A stretch of 64,000 bases of DNA from Mesorhizobium sp. C432A (GCF_030323145.1 NZ_CP100470.1:806001-870000), one strand, 5' to 3'. Numbered from the stretch's first letter, positions 52,939 through 62,550 are shown. Notes: a model not told the origin generated them from the letters alone. A program made the numbers and translations.

Positions 52939-54000
52939 ATGGGTTATGACAGAGGCAAGCTCGACGCGCTGCGCCGCAAATATGGCGAGAGCCATGGCGG
53001 CGAGATGTTCGACCCGAAGTTCCGCAAGGTCGCCGACAAGATCTTCTCCAAGAGCGGCACCCGACTCGCGCCCTATGCCGGCATCCCGACCTTCCTCGCC
53101 GCGCCCTACCGTGAAATCGCTGCCGACAATCCAGATTTCGGCGATTTGCAGGTGGCGATCATCGGCGTGCCGATGGATCTCGGCGTCACCAACCGGCCCG
53201 GCTCGCGCTTCGGGCCAAGGGCGCTGCGCGCCATCGAGCGCATCGGCCCTTACAATCATGTGCTGGAATGCGCGCCGACGCATGAGCTGCGCGTCGCCGA
53301 CATCGGCGATACGCCGTTCCGCAGCCGCTACCGGCTGGAGGTCAGCCACGAAGACATCGAGCGCCGCACCAACCAGATCGTCGATGCCGGCGTGCTGCCG
53401 CTTTCGGTCGGCGGCGACCACTCGATCAGCCATCCGATCCTGAAGGCGGTCGGCAAGAAGGCGCCGGTCGGCATGATCCATATCGACGCCCATTGCGACA
53501 CAAGCGGGCTGTTCGACATGACCAAGTTCCATCATGGCGGACCGTTCCGCAACGCGGTGCTGGACGGCGTGCTCGACCCCACCCGCACCATCCAGATCGG
53601 CATCCGCGGCTCGGCCGAGTATCTGTGGGAGTTCACCTACGAATCCGGCATGACGGTCGTGCATGCCGAAGAGGTGACGGGTCTCGGCATTCCGGCCATC
53701 ATCGAGAAGGCGCGCAAAATCGTCGGCGACGGCCCGACCTACATTTCCTTCGACGTCGACAGTGTCGATCCGGCCTTCGCGCCGGGTACCGGCACGCCGG
53801 AAATAGGCGGCCTGACGACGCGCGAGGTGCTCGAACTGCTGCGCGGCTTGAAAGGTCTCAACATTGTCGGCGGCGATGTCGTCGAGGTGGCGCCGCAATA
53901 TGACGCGACCACCAACACCGCCCATGTCGGCGCCCAGGTCCTGTTCGAGATTCTGAGCCTGATGGTGTTCAGCCCGGCGATCACCGGCAAGGGGGCCTGA
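52939..54000 (+). CDS. Agmatinase-family ureohydrolase (agmatinase / guanidinobutyrase type)
   Basis: 353 residues from ATG 52939 with GGAGGAGA upstream. Hydrolyses the guanidino group of a small compound to urea and an amine. Mn-ligand motifs are complete: GGDHSISHP, DAHCDTSG and SFDVDSVDPAFAPGTGTPEIGG. A 90-residue N-terminal extension (FDPKFRKVADKIFSKSGTRLAPYAGIPTF) is longer than E. coli SpeB. It heads an apparent operon with two ABC importers, so the substrate is probably imported. Agmatine, 4-guanidinobutyrate or guanidinopropionate are candidates; 4-guanidinobutyrate would link it to the decarboxylase at 4317. Confidence 0.88.
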   Translation: MGYDRGKLDALRRKYGESHGGEMFDPKFRKVADKIFSKSGTRLAPYAGIPTFLAAPYREIAADNPDFGDLQVAIIGVPMDLGVTNRPGSRFGPRALRAIERIGPYNHVLECAPTHELRVADIGDTPFRSRYRLEVSHEDIERRTNQIVDAGVLPLSVGGDHSISHPILKAVGKKAPVGMIHIDAHCDTSGLFDMTKFHHGGPFRNAVLDGVLDPTRTIQIGIRGSAEYLWEFTYESGMTVVHAEEVTGLGIPAIIEKARKIVGDGPTYISFDVDSVDPAFAPGTGTPEIGGLTTREVLELLRGLKGLNIVGGDVVEVAPQYDATTNTAHVGAQVLFEILSLMVFSPAITGKGA

Positions 54001-54019
54001 CGGATTTCACATGCAAAGG

Positions 54020-54046
54020 CGGCCGCCGCGCTGGAGCCGGCGGCCG
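54020..54046 (+). terminator. Intra-operon hairpin after the ureohydrolase
   Basis: Arms CGGCCGCC (54020-54027) and GGCGGCCG (54039-54046), then TTT. It may partly terminate or stabilise the mRNA, giving different levels of enzyme and transporter. Confidence 0.6.
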
Positions 54047-54083
54047 TTTCCAAAACAAACAAGCTTCCAGAAGGGGAATACCA

Positions 54084-54878
54084 ATGACAATCCATATGAA
54101 ATCAACCATCGCCGCCGCGCTGATGCTCGCCGGCCTCGGCTTCGCCTCCCAGGCCAATGCCGACGCCGTCGACGACATCACCAAGGCCGGCGCCATCAAT
54201 GTCGGCATCTTCTCCGACTTTCCGCCCTTCTCCTCGGCCAGCGCCGATATGAGCATCAAGGGTTACGACGTCGACGTCGCGCAGGCGATCGCCGATTCAC
54301 TTAAGGTGAAGCTCAATCTGGTCAGCGTCACCGGCCAGAACCGCATCCCGTATCTCACCGACAAGCGCGTCGATATCCTGATGAGCGTCGGCTATTCCAA
54401 GGAGCGCGAGGAGGTCATCGATTTCGCCGCCGCCTATGCGCCCTATTACATCGCCGTCATCGGTCCGGCAGCGCTTTCGATCAAAGGCAAGGAAGATCTC
54501 GCCGACAAGTCGATCGCCGTCAATCGCGGCACGCTGGAGGATACGTCGCTGACCGAAGCGGCGCCGGCATCGGCCGACATCAAGCGCTTCGACAACTACA
54601 ATTCCGTCATCCAGGCCTTCATCTCGGGCCAGACCCAGCTGATGGTGGTCGGCAATGATGTCGGCGCCCAGGTGCTGGCCAAGCAGGACGCGCTGAAGCC
54701 GGAGCAGAAGTTCCAGCTTCTGACCTCGCCTTCGCATATCGGCCTCAACAAGAAAGAGGACCGGCTGAAGACGGCGGTCAATGATGCGGTTGCCAAGATG
54801 CTGGCCGACGGCAAGCTCGATGAGAGCTCGAAGGCCTGGCTGAAGACGCCGCTCAATCCCGACAACCTCAAGGATTGA
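54084..54878 (+). CDS. Polar amino-acid-type ABC binding protein
   Basis: 264 residues. Signal peptide 1-26 ending ANA; then a type-II fold: INVGIFSDFPPFSSASADMSIKGYDVDVAQAIAD, VDILMSVGYSKEREEVIDFAAAYAPYY and a C-terminal segment rich in Lys. AGGGGAA precedes the ATG. Followed by its two permeases; no matching ATPase gene adjoins, so ATPase 57420 or another may serve. A guanidino compound is the likely ligand from the neighbouring ureohydrolase (inference). Confidence 0.88.
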   Translation: MTIHMKSTIAAALMLAGLGFASQANADAVDDITKAGAINVGIFSDFPPFSSASADMSIKGYDVDVAQAIADSLKVKLNLVSVTGQNRIPYLTDKRVDILMSVGYSKEREEVIDFAAAYAPYYIAVIGPAALSIKGKEDLADKSIAVNRGTLEDTSLTEAAPASADIKRFDNYNSVIQAFISGQTQLMVVGNDVGAQVLAKQDALKPEQKFQLLTSPSHIGLNKKEDRLKTAVNDAVAKMLADGKLDESSKAWLKTPLNPDNLKD

Positions 54879-54884
54879 GTTCTC

Positions 54885-55541
54885 GTGGCCTTTGCCTGGC
54901 TCCCAGGCGCTGTGGGCGACATCGCGCGCGGCGCGGTCACGACGATCCTGTTGATCGTCGTGACCACGCTCGTGGGCACGCTGCTCAGCATCCTGGGCGC
55001 TGCCGGCCGGCGCAACGGCCCGGTATTCGTGAAGCGCGCCATCGCGGTCTATGTCGAGGTGATGCGCAACACGCCGTTCCTGGTGCAGCTGTTCTTCATC
55101 TTCTTCGGCCTGCCCAGCCTCGGCATAAGGCTCGATCCGATCCTGGCCGCCATGCTGGCAATGACGCTCAACATGGCAGCCTACACCATTGAAATCGTCG
55201 GCGCCGGTCTCGATGCCGTGCCCGGCGGACAAACGGAAGCAGCGCTTGCACTGGGCTTGAGACCGCGCCAGGTGTTCATCAAGATCGTGCTGCCGCAGGC
55301 GCTCAAGGTGATCTACCCGGCGCTGACCAGCCAGATCGTCATCATGATGCTGGAATCGGCCGTGGTGTCGCAGATCGCCGTGCGTGAGCTGACCTATGAG
55401 GCCGACATGCTGCAAGCCCGCACCTTCCGCTCCTTCGAAACCTATTTCGTCGTGACCCTGGTCTACCTCGTCCTGTCCATGGCCTTGCGCCGGCTGCTGG
55501 TCACAGGCGGGCGCCGCGTATTGGGGGCAGGTGTCACATGA
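54885..55541 (+). CDS. Polar amino-acid ABC transporter permease 1
   Basis: 218 residues, GTG start seven bases after the binding-protein stop. HisM/HisQ-type with MRNTPFLVQLFFIFFGLPSLG and coupling loop EAALALGLRPRQVFIKIVLPQALKV. Overlaps the next permease by ATGA. Confidence 0.9.
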   Translation: MAFAWLPGAVGDIARGAVTTILLIVVTTLVGTLLSILGAAGRRNGPVFVKRAIAVYVEVMRNTPFLVQLFFIFFGLPSLGIRLDPILAAMLAMTLNMAAYTIEIVGAGLDAVPGGQTEAALALGLRPRQVFIKIVLPQALKVIYPALTSQIVIMMLESAVVSQIAVRELTYEADMLQARTFRSFETYFVVTLVYLVLSMALRRLLVTGGRRVLGAGVT

Positions 55542-56185
55542 TCGAATTCACCTTCTGGGACATCGTTCGCAATCTGCTGCTCGCCGCCCGCTGGACGGTG
55601 CTGTTGTCGCTGGCGGCCTTTGTCGGCGGGGCGGTGGTAGGGCTGATCGTGCTGTTCTTCCGCATCGCCGAAAATAAATGGAGCCGGCGCATCGCTTCCG
55701 GCTACATCGCCCTGTTCCAGGGAACGCCGCTGTTGATGCAGCTGTTCCTGATGTTCTTCGGCCTGCCGATGCTCGGCCTGCGCATCGAGCCATGGACGGC
55801 AGCGGTGCTCGGCCTGACCTTCTTCGCCAGCGCCTATCTGGCCGAGATCTGGCGCAGCGGCGTCGATGCGCTGCCGCGCGGGCAGTGGGACGCTGGCGCC
55901 AGCCTTGGGCTGCACCGTCTGCAGGAGCTCAGGCTGATCATCCTGCCGCAGGCGTTCTCGATCACAAGGGCGCCGATCGTCGGCTTCCTGGTGCAGTTGA
56001 TCAAATCGACGGCGCTGACCTCGATCATCGGCTTCGAGGAGCTGGTCAGAACCTCCAACGCCATCAACAACGCCACCTTCGAACCGTTCAAGGTCTACGG
56101 GCTGGTGGCGCTGATCTTCTTCGTCATGTGCTTTCCACTGACGCAATACGCCCGTACGCTCGAACAACGAGCGGCGGCCCACTGA
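55538..56185 (+). CDS. Polar amino-acid ABC transporter permease 2
   Basis: 215 residues, ATG inside the previous stop (ATGA). FQGTPLLMQLFLMFFGLPMLGL and coupling loop DAGASLGLHRLQELRLIILPQAFSI. Forms a heterodimer with permease 1. Confidence 0.9.
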   Translation: MIEFTFWDIVRNLLLAARWTVLLSLAAFVGGAVVGLIVLFFRIAENKWSRRIASGYIALFQGTPLLMQLFLMFFGLPMLGLRIEPWTAAVLGLTFFASAYLAEIWRSGVDALPRGQWDAGASLGLHRLQELRLIILPQAFSITRAPIVGFLVQLIKSTALTSIIGFEELVRTSNAINNATFEPFKVYGLVALIFFVMCFPLTQYARTLEQRAAAH

Positions 56186-56253
56186 CGTCAGGCGGCGACA
56201 GTGCGTGAAGGGAACCTGCCGGAATAGAACGGCATCAACTGAGGAGAAACCAG

Positions 56254-57342
56254 ATGAACAGACTGATTGGAAAATCCCTGACACGGCGCGGCGTGCTTGG
56301 TGCGGGCCTCGCTACAGCCGGCGTGCTCGCCATGCCGTCGATCCTGCGCGCGCAGGACAAGTCGCTGAAGGTCGGCGTCTATGGCGGCTATTTCAAGAAA
56401 TCCTTCGACGAGCACGTCTTCCCCGACTTTACCAAGGCGACCGGCATTGCGGTCGAGTCGGTCGCCGAGCCGACCGGCGAAGCCTGGCTGGTGCAGCTCG
56501 AACAGGCGTCCAAGGCCGGCCAAGCCCCGGCCGACCTTTCGATGATGTCGCAGACCTCGACGCTGAAGGGCCAGTCGACCGAATTGTGGACGCCGCTCGA
56601 TACGTCGAAGTTCAAGCACTACAACGACCTCTTGCCGCGCTTCGTCAACAAATATCCGGATGGCCGGGTCGCCGGCATCGGCGCCGTCGCCTGGTGGATC
56701 ACGCTGGTCTCCAACACCGACGTCTACAAGGATGCGCCGACCTCATGGGAGACTCTGTGGGACAAGGCCAATGAGGACAAGCTTGGCCTTCTGGCACTTG
56801 CCTCGAACTCGTTCCTGCTCGAAGTGACAGCCAAGACCTTCATGGGCGGCACCAATGCGCTCGACACCGAGGACGGACTGAACAAGGCGTTCGAAAAGCT
56901 CGCCGAGCTCAAGCCGAATGTCCGGCTGTGGTATCGCGACGAGGCGCAGTTCGAGCAGGCGCTGAAGTCGGGCGAGATCCCGATGGGCCAGTATTATCAC
57001 GACGTCACCGGCCTCGCGGTCGCCGACGGCTTCCATGTCCGCTCGACCTTCCCGAAGGAAGGCGGCATCCAGGATTCCGGCAATTGGGTGCTGTCGCGCG
57101 CCTCGACCAAGGTCGACGAGGCGCATGCCTTCATCGACTATATGAGCCAGCCGTCGATGCAGGGCCTGATGTCGCGCAAGGTCGGAACCACGCCGACGCT
57201 GAAGAAAGAGGTGCTCGACCTCAAGCCGGAAGAGTTCGCAGCCGTGTCGTCGGATATCGATCCGATCATCCCGCGCTACGACCTCTATACGTCGAAGGCC
57301 GACTGGATCAACCAGAAGTGGACCGAGCTGATCGTCGGCTGA
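56254..57342 (+). CDS. Polyamine-type ABC binding protein (PotD-like)
   Basis: 362 residues. Twin-Arg signal (LTRRGVLGAGLATAGVLAMPSILRAQ). Mature fold begins KSLKVGVYGGYFKKSFDEHVFPDFTKATGI, with YND, VAWWITLVSNTDVY and NWVLSRASTKVDEAHAFIDYMSQP, as in spermidine/putrescine and related extracellular binding proteins. GAGGAG precedes the ATG. Followed by an ATPase and two permeases in the same direction. Confidence 0.88.
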   Translation: MNRLIGKSLTRRGVLGAGLATAGVLAMPSILRAQDKSLKVGVYGGYFKKSFDEHVFPDFTKATGIAVESVAEPTGEAWLVQLEQASKAGQAPADLSMMSQTSTLKGQSTELWTPLDTSKFKHYNDLLPRFVNKYPDGRVAGIGAVAWWITLVSNTDVYKDAPTSWETLWDKANEDKLGLLALASNSFLLEVTAKTFMGGTNALDTEDGLNKAFEKLAELKPNVRLWYRDEAQFEQALKSGEIPMGQYYHDVTGLAVADGFHVRSTFPKEGGIQDSGNWVLSRASTKVDEAHAFIDYMSQPSMQGLMSRKVGTTPTLKKEVLDLKPEEFAAVSSDIDPIIPRYDLYTSKADWINQKWTELIVG

Positions 57343-57368
57343 GCCGTTCGATCCGTCTGAACCACAGC

Positions 57369-57392
57369 GGCCGCCGGCATAGTCCGGCGGCC
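57369..57392 (+). terminator. Intra-operon hairpin between potD-like and ATPase genes
   Basis: Arms GGCCGCCGG (57369-57377) and CCGGCGGCC (57384-57392) around CATAGT. No T-run; it probably protects the 3' end of the binding-protein mRNA, giving more binding protein than ATPase. Confidence 0.55.
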
Positions 57393-57419
57393 CCTTAGCA
57401 AACCCTCCAAGGGATGAGC

Positions 57420-58457
57420 ATGTCCGGACTAGACATCAACGCCGTCACCAAAAAATTCGGCAACTTCGCCGCCGTCGACAATGTCCAGCTCAACGTGCCG
57501 CACGGCACGTTCGTGTGCCTGCTCGGCCCGTCGGGCTGCGGCAAGACCACGCTGCTGCGCATGATCGCCGGGCTGGAGGAGCCGACCAGCGGCGCCATCG
57601 TGCTCGACGGCGAGGACATCACCCCGCTGCCGACGCACAAGCGCAATCTCGGCATGGTGTTCCAGTCGCTGGCGCTGTTTCCGCATCTCTCCGTCGGCGA
57701 CAACATCGCCTATGCGCTGCGCATTCGCGGCGCCTCGAAGGAGGAGCAGAAGAAACGCGTCGACGAGTTGCTGGGCCTCATCCATCTGACCGGCTTTGCC
57801 GACCGTCCGGTGGCCAAACTATCGGGCGGTCAGCGCCAGCGCGTGGCAATTGCGCGGGCCTTGGCGCTGTCGCCGAAACTGTTCCTGCTCGACGAGCCGC
57901 TGTCGGCGCTCGACGCCAAATTGCGCGAGGCCATGCAGGTGGAACTGCGCCAGTTGCAGCAGCGGTTGGGCATCACCACCATCGTCGTCACCCACGACCA
58001 GCGCGAAGCCATGACCATGGCCGACCTGGTCGTCGTCATGGGCCACGGCAGAATCCTGCAGGCGGCGCCGCCGATCGAGATCTACCGCAAGCCGGCCGAC
58101 GCCTTCGTCGCCGACTTCATCGGCATCACCAATCTGCTGCCGGCCGAGATCGACAGCACCGGGCGTACCACCATTCTGGGCACAGCCATTCCAGGTCTTG
58201 CCATGCCGGCGGGTCAGACCAAAGCGTCTGTTTCGGTCCGCCCGGAGGATGTGCATCTGGGCAGCCCCGGCGGCTCGGCCATTACCGGCGAGGTGAGTTT
58301 CGTTCGCGATCTCGGCGGCACCATCGAGACCTTCGTCGACGTCGGCGGTACCAGCATCATTGCGGTAACGACGCCGCGCGAGCGGCATGACGTGCCGGTC
58401 GGCGCCAAGGTCGGCGTAACATTGCCGCCGGCGAGCTGCGTGGTGCTCGGCGCATGA
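57420..58457 (+). CDS. Polyamine-type ABC transporter ATPase (PotA-like)
   Basis: 345 residues. ATG 57420 has AAGGG six bases upstream and is preferred to ATG 57414. Walker A GPSGCGKTTLLR, signature LSGGQRQRVAIARALALSP, Walker B LFLLDEPLSALDAKLRE, VTHDQREAMTMADLVVVM, and a TOBE-type C-terminal domain (SVSVRPEDVHLG). Confidence 0.92.
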   Translation: MSGLDINAVTKKFGNFAAVDNVQLNVPHGTFVCLLGPSGCGKTTLLRMIAGLEEPTSGAIVLDGEDITPLPTHKRNLGMVFQSLALFPHLSVGDNIAYALRIRGASKEEQKKRVDELLGLIHLTGFADRPVAKLSGGQRQRVAIARALALSPKLFLLDEPLSALDAKLREAMQVELRQLQQRLGITTIVVTHDQREAMTMADLVVVMGHGRILQAAPPIEIYRKPADAFVADFIGITNLLPAEIDSTGRTTILGTAIPGLAMPAGQTKASVSVRPEDVHLGSPGGSAITGEVSFVRDLGGTIETFVDVGGTSIIAVTTPRERHDVPVGAKVGVTLPPASCVVLGA

Positions 58458-59308
58458 GACGCGAAGCGCCGAAGTCGATAGCCGATTACACGCCGCTGTT
58501 CTTTCCGGCGCTGATGCTGATCGTCTTCTTCGTCGTGCCGTTCTCGACGATGATCGCGGTGAGCTTCTTCAAGCGCAACCCGTCCGGTTTCTACACGCCG
58601 GATTTCGTGTTCGACAATTACGCCCGCTTCCTGTCGGTGTTCTTCGGCGGCGTGCTCGGCTTTTCGCTGCTGCTGGCGGTGCTGGTCGCCGTCTGCTGCG
58701 TGGCCATCGCCTTTCCCTTCACCTACCTTTTGACCCGCCGGCCGCGCCGCGTGCAGACGCTGTGGCTGGTCGGCCTCCTGTCGGTGCTGTCGCTGTCGGA
58801 GGTCATCATCGGCTTTGCCTGGTCGACGCTGTTTTCGCGCACCGCCGGCATCACCAATCTGTTCGTGGCGATCGGGCTGATGGACAAGCCGGTGGCGCTG
58901 CTGCCGACTTTTGGCGCCGTGCTGACCGGCATGGTCTACCAGGCGCTGCCCTATACGATCCTGGTGCTGTACCCCGCCCTCGTGCGCCTCGACCCGACAT
59001 TGCTCGAGGCAGCGCGCACGCTCGGCGCCTCGCCGATCCGCGCCTTCTTCAACGTCGTCGCGCCGGCATTGCGCAACACCATTGTGGCGACGCTGATCAT
59101 GGTCTTCGTGTTCGCCCTCGGCTCCTACCTGCTGCCGCAGATTCTGGGACGGCCTCAACACTGGACGCTGTCGGTGTTGATCACCGACCAGGCGATCTAC
59201 CAGTCCAACATGCCGTTCGCGGCCGCAATGGCGGTGTTCCTGGTGCTGATCTCGCTGGCGCTGGTCGGATTGACACTGCTCGTCGGACGAAGGGAGAACG
59301 CCCTATGA
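58454..59308 (+). CDS. Polyamine-type ABC transporter permease (PotB-like)
   Basis: 284 residues, ATGA overlap with the ATPase. Six predicted membrane segments, coupling loop LLEAARTLGASPIRAFFNVVAPALRNTI. It overlaps the next permease by ATGA. Confidence 0.9.
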   Translation: MRREAPKSIADYTPLFFPALMLIVFFVVPFSTMIAVSFFKRNPSGFYTPDFVFDNYARFLSVFFGGVLGFSLLLAVLVAVCCVAIAFPFTYLLTRRPRRVQTLWLVGLLSVLSLSEVIIGFAWSTLFSRTAGITNLFVAIGLMDKPVALLPTFGAVLTGMVYQALPYTILVLYPALVRLDPTLLEAARTLGASPIRAFFNVVAPALRNTIVATLIMVFVFALGSYLLPQILGRPQHWTLSVLITDQAIYQSNMPFAAAMAVFLVLISLALVGLTLLVGRRENAL

Positions 59309-60108
59309 CCGCGACCTTGCTGCGCCGTGTCTATTTCACCATCGTCGCGCTGTTCCTGGCGGCGCCGCTGATCGTCGTCGCCGGCGTGTCGGTGAATTCG
59401 CGGCAGGAGCTCAGCTTCCCGCCGGTCGGCTTCTCGCTCGCCTGGTACGCCCAGATCTTCACCGATCCGGAATGGCGGCTGGCGCTGATCCATTCTGTGA
59501 CGCTGGCCGTCTGTTCGGCCGCGATTGCCGTGGCGGTGGCGCTGCCGCTGGCCTGGTTCCTGTGGCGGCGCATCGCGCCATGGGCGAACATTTTCCAGGT
59601 GCTGGGGCTTGCCCCCTTCATCCTACCGCCGGTCATCACCGCGCTCGGCTTCCTCTCCTTCTGGGCGACGGTCGGGCTGTTCGGCCAGTTCTTCACCGCC
59701 ATCATCAGCCACGCCATCTTCTTCGTGACGCTGCCGCTGGTGACCCTGTCGCTCGGCTTTGCCTCGATCGACCGCTCATTGGTCGAGGCTGCGGCGACCA
59801 TGGGCGCCGATGATCGCACGGTGCTGAAGACCGTGGTGCTGCCGCTGATCCTGCCCTACCTCGTCTCGGGTTACGCCTTCGCCTTCGTCTTGTCGCTCAA
59901 CGAATACATCGTCGCCTATATGACGATCGGCTTCACCACCGAGACGCTGCCGATCAAGATCTTCAACGCGCTGCGCTACGGCTACACGCCGACCATGGCT
60001 TCGGTGTCGGTGTTCTTCGTCGCGGTGGCGGCACTGGTGTTCGGCTCGATCGCCAGGTTCGGCGATATACGCAGGCTGCTCGGGGCGATGTCGTCGGATG
60101 GGAGCTGA
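59305..60108 (+). CDS. Polyamine-type ABC transporter permease (PotC-like)
   Basis: 267 residues from ATG 59305, inside the previous stop; the open frame runs upstream but is a shadow of PotB. Coupling loop LVEAAATMGADDRTVLKTVVLPLILPY; membrane segments throughout. Last gene of the operon that starts with the ureohydrolase. Confidence 0.9.
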   Translation: MTATLLRRVYFTIVALFLAAPLIVVAGVSVNSRQELSFPPVGFSLAWYAQIFTDPEWRLALIHSVTLAVCSAAIAVAVALPLAWFLWRRIAPWANIFQVLGLAPFILPPVITALGFLSFWATVGLFGQFFTAIISHAIFFVTLPLVTLSLGFASIDRSLVEAAATMGADDRTVLKTVVLPLILPYLVSGYAFAFVLSLNEYIVAYMTIGFTTETLPIKIFNALRYGYTPTMASVSVFFVAVAALVFGSIARFGDIRRLLGAMSSDGS

Positions 60109-60185
60109 GCGCATTCATTCTAAGTAACAGCACCAGTACAACACCCCTCGATCGCTGCTCAGACCACCAATGCCATGAAGGTGCT

Positions 60186-60204
60186 GAGTGCACCCTATGC
60201 ACTC
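60186..60204. terminator. Hairpin between convergent permease and lacI-type genes
   Basis: Arms GAGTGCA (60186-60192) and TGCACTC (60198-60204) with a five-base loop; no T-run. The surrounding 183-base gap shows nothing else. Confidence 0.45.
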
Positions 60205-60291
60205 GCGCAGGCGGCAGCTTCGCGCCTCATCTCGGACTCAGGGGTGAACTTAAGTGCTCCTCGAAAGCGGACAACTGACTTCTTCGCCCGA

Positions 60292-61290
60292 CTATTCGCC
60301 AGGGTCGAACTCACCTTTGAACAAGACTGTCTCCACCGGCCCGAGGGGATTGACGATCCGGCTCTCCAGGACTTCGACAAGTTTGCGTCCGACACCCGCT
60401 ATGTCCACGAAATGAACGCCGATCTTCGCAGGCAAGAAACGTGACAGCCGCGTGCTGTCCCGAGTGACAATGTGGATGTCACTCCCTGGCGCGAGACCTC
60501 TTCTGCCAAGAGCGTGTAGTGCCCCCAAAAGGCCCAGTTCGTTGGCGCAAGCCAAGCCCGTCGGCGGATCTGACCAGGCCAGCATGCGATCGAACCAGGC
60601 TGCGCTCGATTCCATGGTGAACATTCCATGACCGATCAGCGACTGGTCGATCGGAATACCAGCCTCGGCCATTGCCCTTCCATACCCGGAAAGACGCATG
60701 GCACTCGCCTGGTCGCCCGGAACGAGAAGTTGCAGCGCAATGCGTCGGCAGCCCTGGTCCATGAGCCGCCGGGTCGCCTCGTAGGCAATCTGTTCATTGT
60801 CGATGTCGACATAAGGATATGCTGTATCCAGGTCAGTTCTTCCAAACGCGACGAATGGCATGCCTCTATCCAGCAATAGCTTAACGCGTGGATCACCCAA
60901 GACCATGCGCGTGATAATCAGTCCGTCTGTGCTGCCCGCCTGAAGCTGTCGCTGCACACTCTCGATGGGGTCATCATCGGGCGTGGTGGAGTAGATGGAT
61001 AGACTATAACCCGCTTGCCGCGCCGCCAGCGTCATGCCTTCGATTAACGGAAGCTTCAACAGATCGGACAGATGATCTTGTGTTTCCATCGGGTAGATTG
61101 CTGTCATCGTCAGCGTGCGGCCAGTTTTGAGCGCGAAGCCATGATGATTTGGCACATAGCCGACCCGCTGCGCCACTTCCTTGACGCGAGCGATGGTGGC
61201 GGGATGAACCTCCGGCCCATCCTTCAGCGCGCGGGATACCGTGGTCACCGAAAGGGAAAGTTCCGCCGCGATCTGTTTCAGGTTGGTCAT
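60292..61290 (-). CDS. LacI-family transcriptional regulator
   Basis: 332 residues from ATG 61290 (MTNLKQIAAELSLSVTTVSRALKDGPEVHPATIARVKEVAQRVGYVPN), the canonical LacI DNA-binding start with its hinge; ATG 61305 is a longer option. The ligand domain follows the sugar/purine-binding-protein fold. It diverges from a PotD/PotA-type ABC operon, and a perfect 20-base palindrome lies between, so that operon is the probable target. Confidence 0.92.
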   Translation of the reverse strand: MTNLKQIAAELSLSVTTVSRALKDGPEVHPATIARVKEVAQRVGYVPNHHGFALKTGRTLTMTAIYPMETQDHLSDLLKLPLIEGMTLAARQAGYSLSIYSTTPDDDPIESVQRQLQAGSTDGLIITRMVLGDPRVKLLLDRGMPFVAFGRTDLDTAYPYVDIDNEQIAYEATRRLMDQGCRRIALQLLVPGDQASAMRLSGYGRAMAEAGIPIDQSLIGHGMFTMESSAAWFDRMLAWSDPPTGLACANELGLLGALHALGRRGLAPGSDIHIVTRDSTRLSRFLPAKIGVHFVDIAGVGRKLVEVLESRIVNPLGPVETVLFKGEFDPGE

Positions 61291-61412
61291 GTCGCCCGAC
61301 CTCATTTGCGAAAGCGCCGGCTGATTTGCTGACTTTCACTAGGTGACCGAATTCCACCTCACGGTCAATCCAAGCTCTCGCTAAAGCAGCTTGACTCTCC
61401 TGCAATTGGATG

Positions 61413-61432
61413 CAATCGTAACGTTACGATTG
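61413..61432. promoter_or_regulatory. Perfect LacI-type operator palindrome
   Basis: CAATCGTAACGTTACGATTG is a perfect 20-base palindrome with the central CG typical of LacI-family operators. A TTGACT at 61391-61396 lies 17 bases upstream and could be a -35 for the operon starting at 61486. Confidence 0.8.
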
Positions 61433-61485
61433 GCAAGAATTGGCCCTTTTTAGCGCGTCTCAACAAATTCTAGGGAGGAGAACCT

Positions 61486-62526
61486 ATGTCTTGGTTACGC
61501 ATTTCCTTGACGGCATTCGCATTCTCGGCCGCCGTGCCGGTCTATGCCCAATCAGTCACCATCACGACCGCGGGCGGCGATTATGGCAACGCCATGAAGG
61601 AAGCCATGTGGGCCCCCGCTGCAAAAGAGCTTGGCTATGATATCCGCGAGGAGACCCTCAGCGACGGCTTGGCCGCCCTGAAGATGCAGGTTACCTCGGG
61701 CACGGTCACAACCGACGTCATTCACCTGGGCTCACCGGAGGGCGCGCAGGCCGCCGCACAGTCGCTGCTGGAGCCGCTCGACTACACGATCATCGACCCA
61801 AAGGCCGTGCCGGACGGCGCAAAGTCCGACTACTGCTATCCATTCGACTCCTATGGCACCGTCTTGTCGTGGAACACCAAGACCTATGGCGAAAACCCGC
61901 CGAAGACATGGGCGGAGTTCTGGGACGTTGCCAAATTCCCCGGCCGTCGTGCGCTGCGTGCCAATGCCCAGGACTCGATCGAGATCGCGCTGCTCTCCGA
62001 TGGCGTAGCACCGGCGGACGTCTATCCCGTTCTCAGCACGCCAGAGGGTCTGGATCGCGCTATCAAGCGGCTCGAAGCACTCAAGCCAAATGTCGCCGTT
62101 TGGTGGACCTCGGGAGCGCAGTCGGCGCAGTTGCTGAAAGATGGTGAGGCGGATTTGGTCGTTACCTGGAACGGGCGGGCCCAAACCGTAAAAGCAGATG
62201 GCGGCGCGGCCGACTACACGTTCAAGGGTTCCGTCATTGGCACCGACTGTCTTGCGGTGCCGAAAGGGGCGCCGAACAAGGAAGCAGCTATGAAGCTCAT
62301 CGCAGCGATGACACAGCCCGCGCGCGTGGCGAAGCTGACCGACTTCATAGCCTATGGCCCGGTCAATCCTGCTGGCTATGAGGGTGGCCTTATCCCCGAG
62401 GACCGTCTCAAGACGCTGGCGACCGCGCCTGAAAATGCCGGCACTTCGGTGTTTTCGAATTCAGAATGGTGGGTCAGGAATGGCGAGGCTGCCCAAAAAG
62501 CCTTCGATGAGATGATGGCCCGCTGA
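61486..62526 (+). CDS. Extracellular binding protein of polyamine-type ABC importer (PotD/AfuA-like)
   Basis: 346 residues. Signal peptide 1-21 ending YAQ; mature SVTITTAGGDYGNAMKEAMWAPAAKELG, DVIHLGSPEGAQAA, DSYGTVLSWNTKTYGENPPKTWAEFWDVAKFPGRRAL and AVWWTSGAQSAQLLKDGEADLVVTWNGRAQ match the spermidine/putrescine-type group. GGAGGAG precedes the ATG. First gene of a LacI-controlled operon; ligand unknown, LacI control hints at a sugar-like or polyol ligand. Confidence 0.88.
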   Translation: MSWLRISLTAFAFSAAVPVYAQSVTITTAGGDYGNAMKEAMWAPAAKELGYDIREETLSDGLAALKMQVTSGTVTTDVIHLGSPEGAQAAAQSLLEPLDYTIIDPKAVPDGAKSDYCYPFDSYGTVLSWNTKTYGENPPKTWAEFWDVAKFPGRRALRANAQDSIEIALLSDGVAPADVYPVLSTPEGLDRAIKRLEALKPNVAVWWTSGAQSAQLLKDGEADLVVTWNGRAQTVKADGGAADYTFKGSVIGTDCLAVPKGAPNKEAAMKLIAAMTQPARVAKLTDFIAYGPVNPAGYEGGLIPEDRLKTLATAPENAGTSVFSNSEWWVRNGEAAQKAFDEMMAR

Positions 62527-62550
62527 GTCTCAGCTCTAAGGCTTGAGCAC

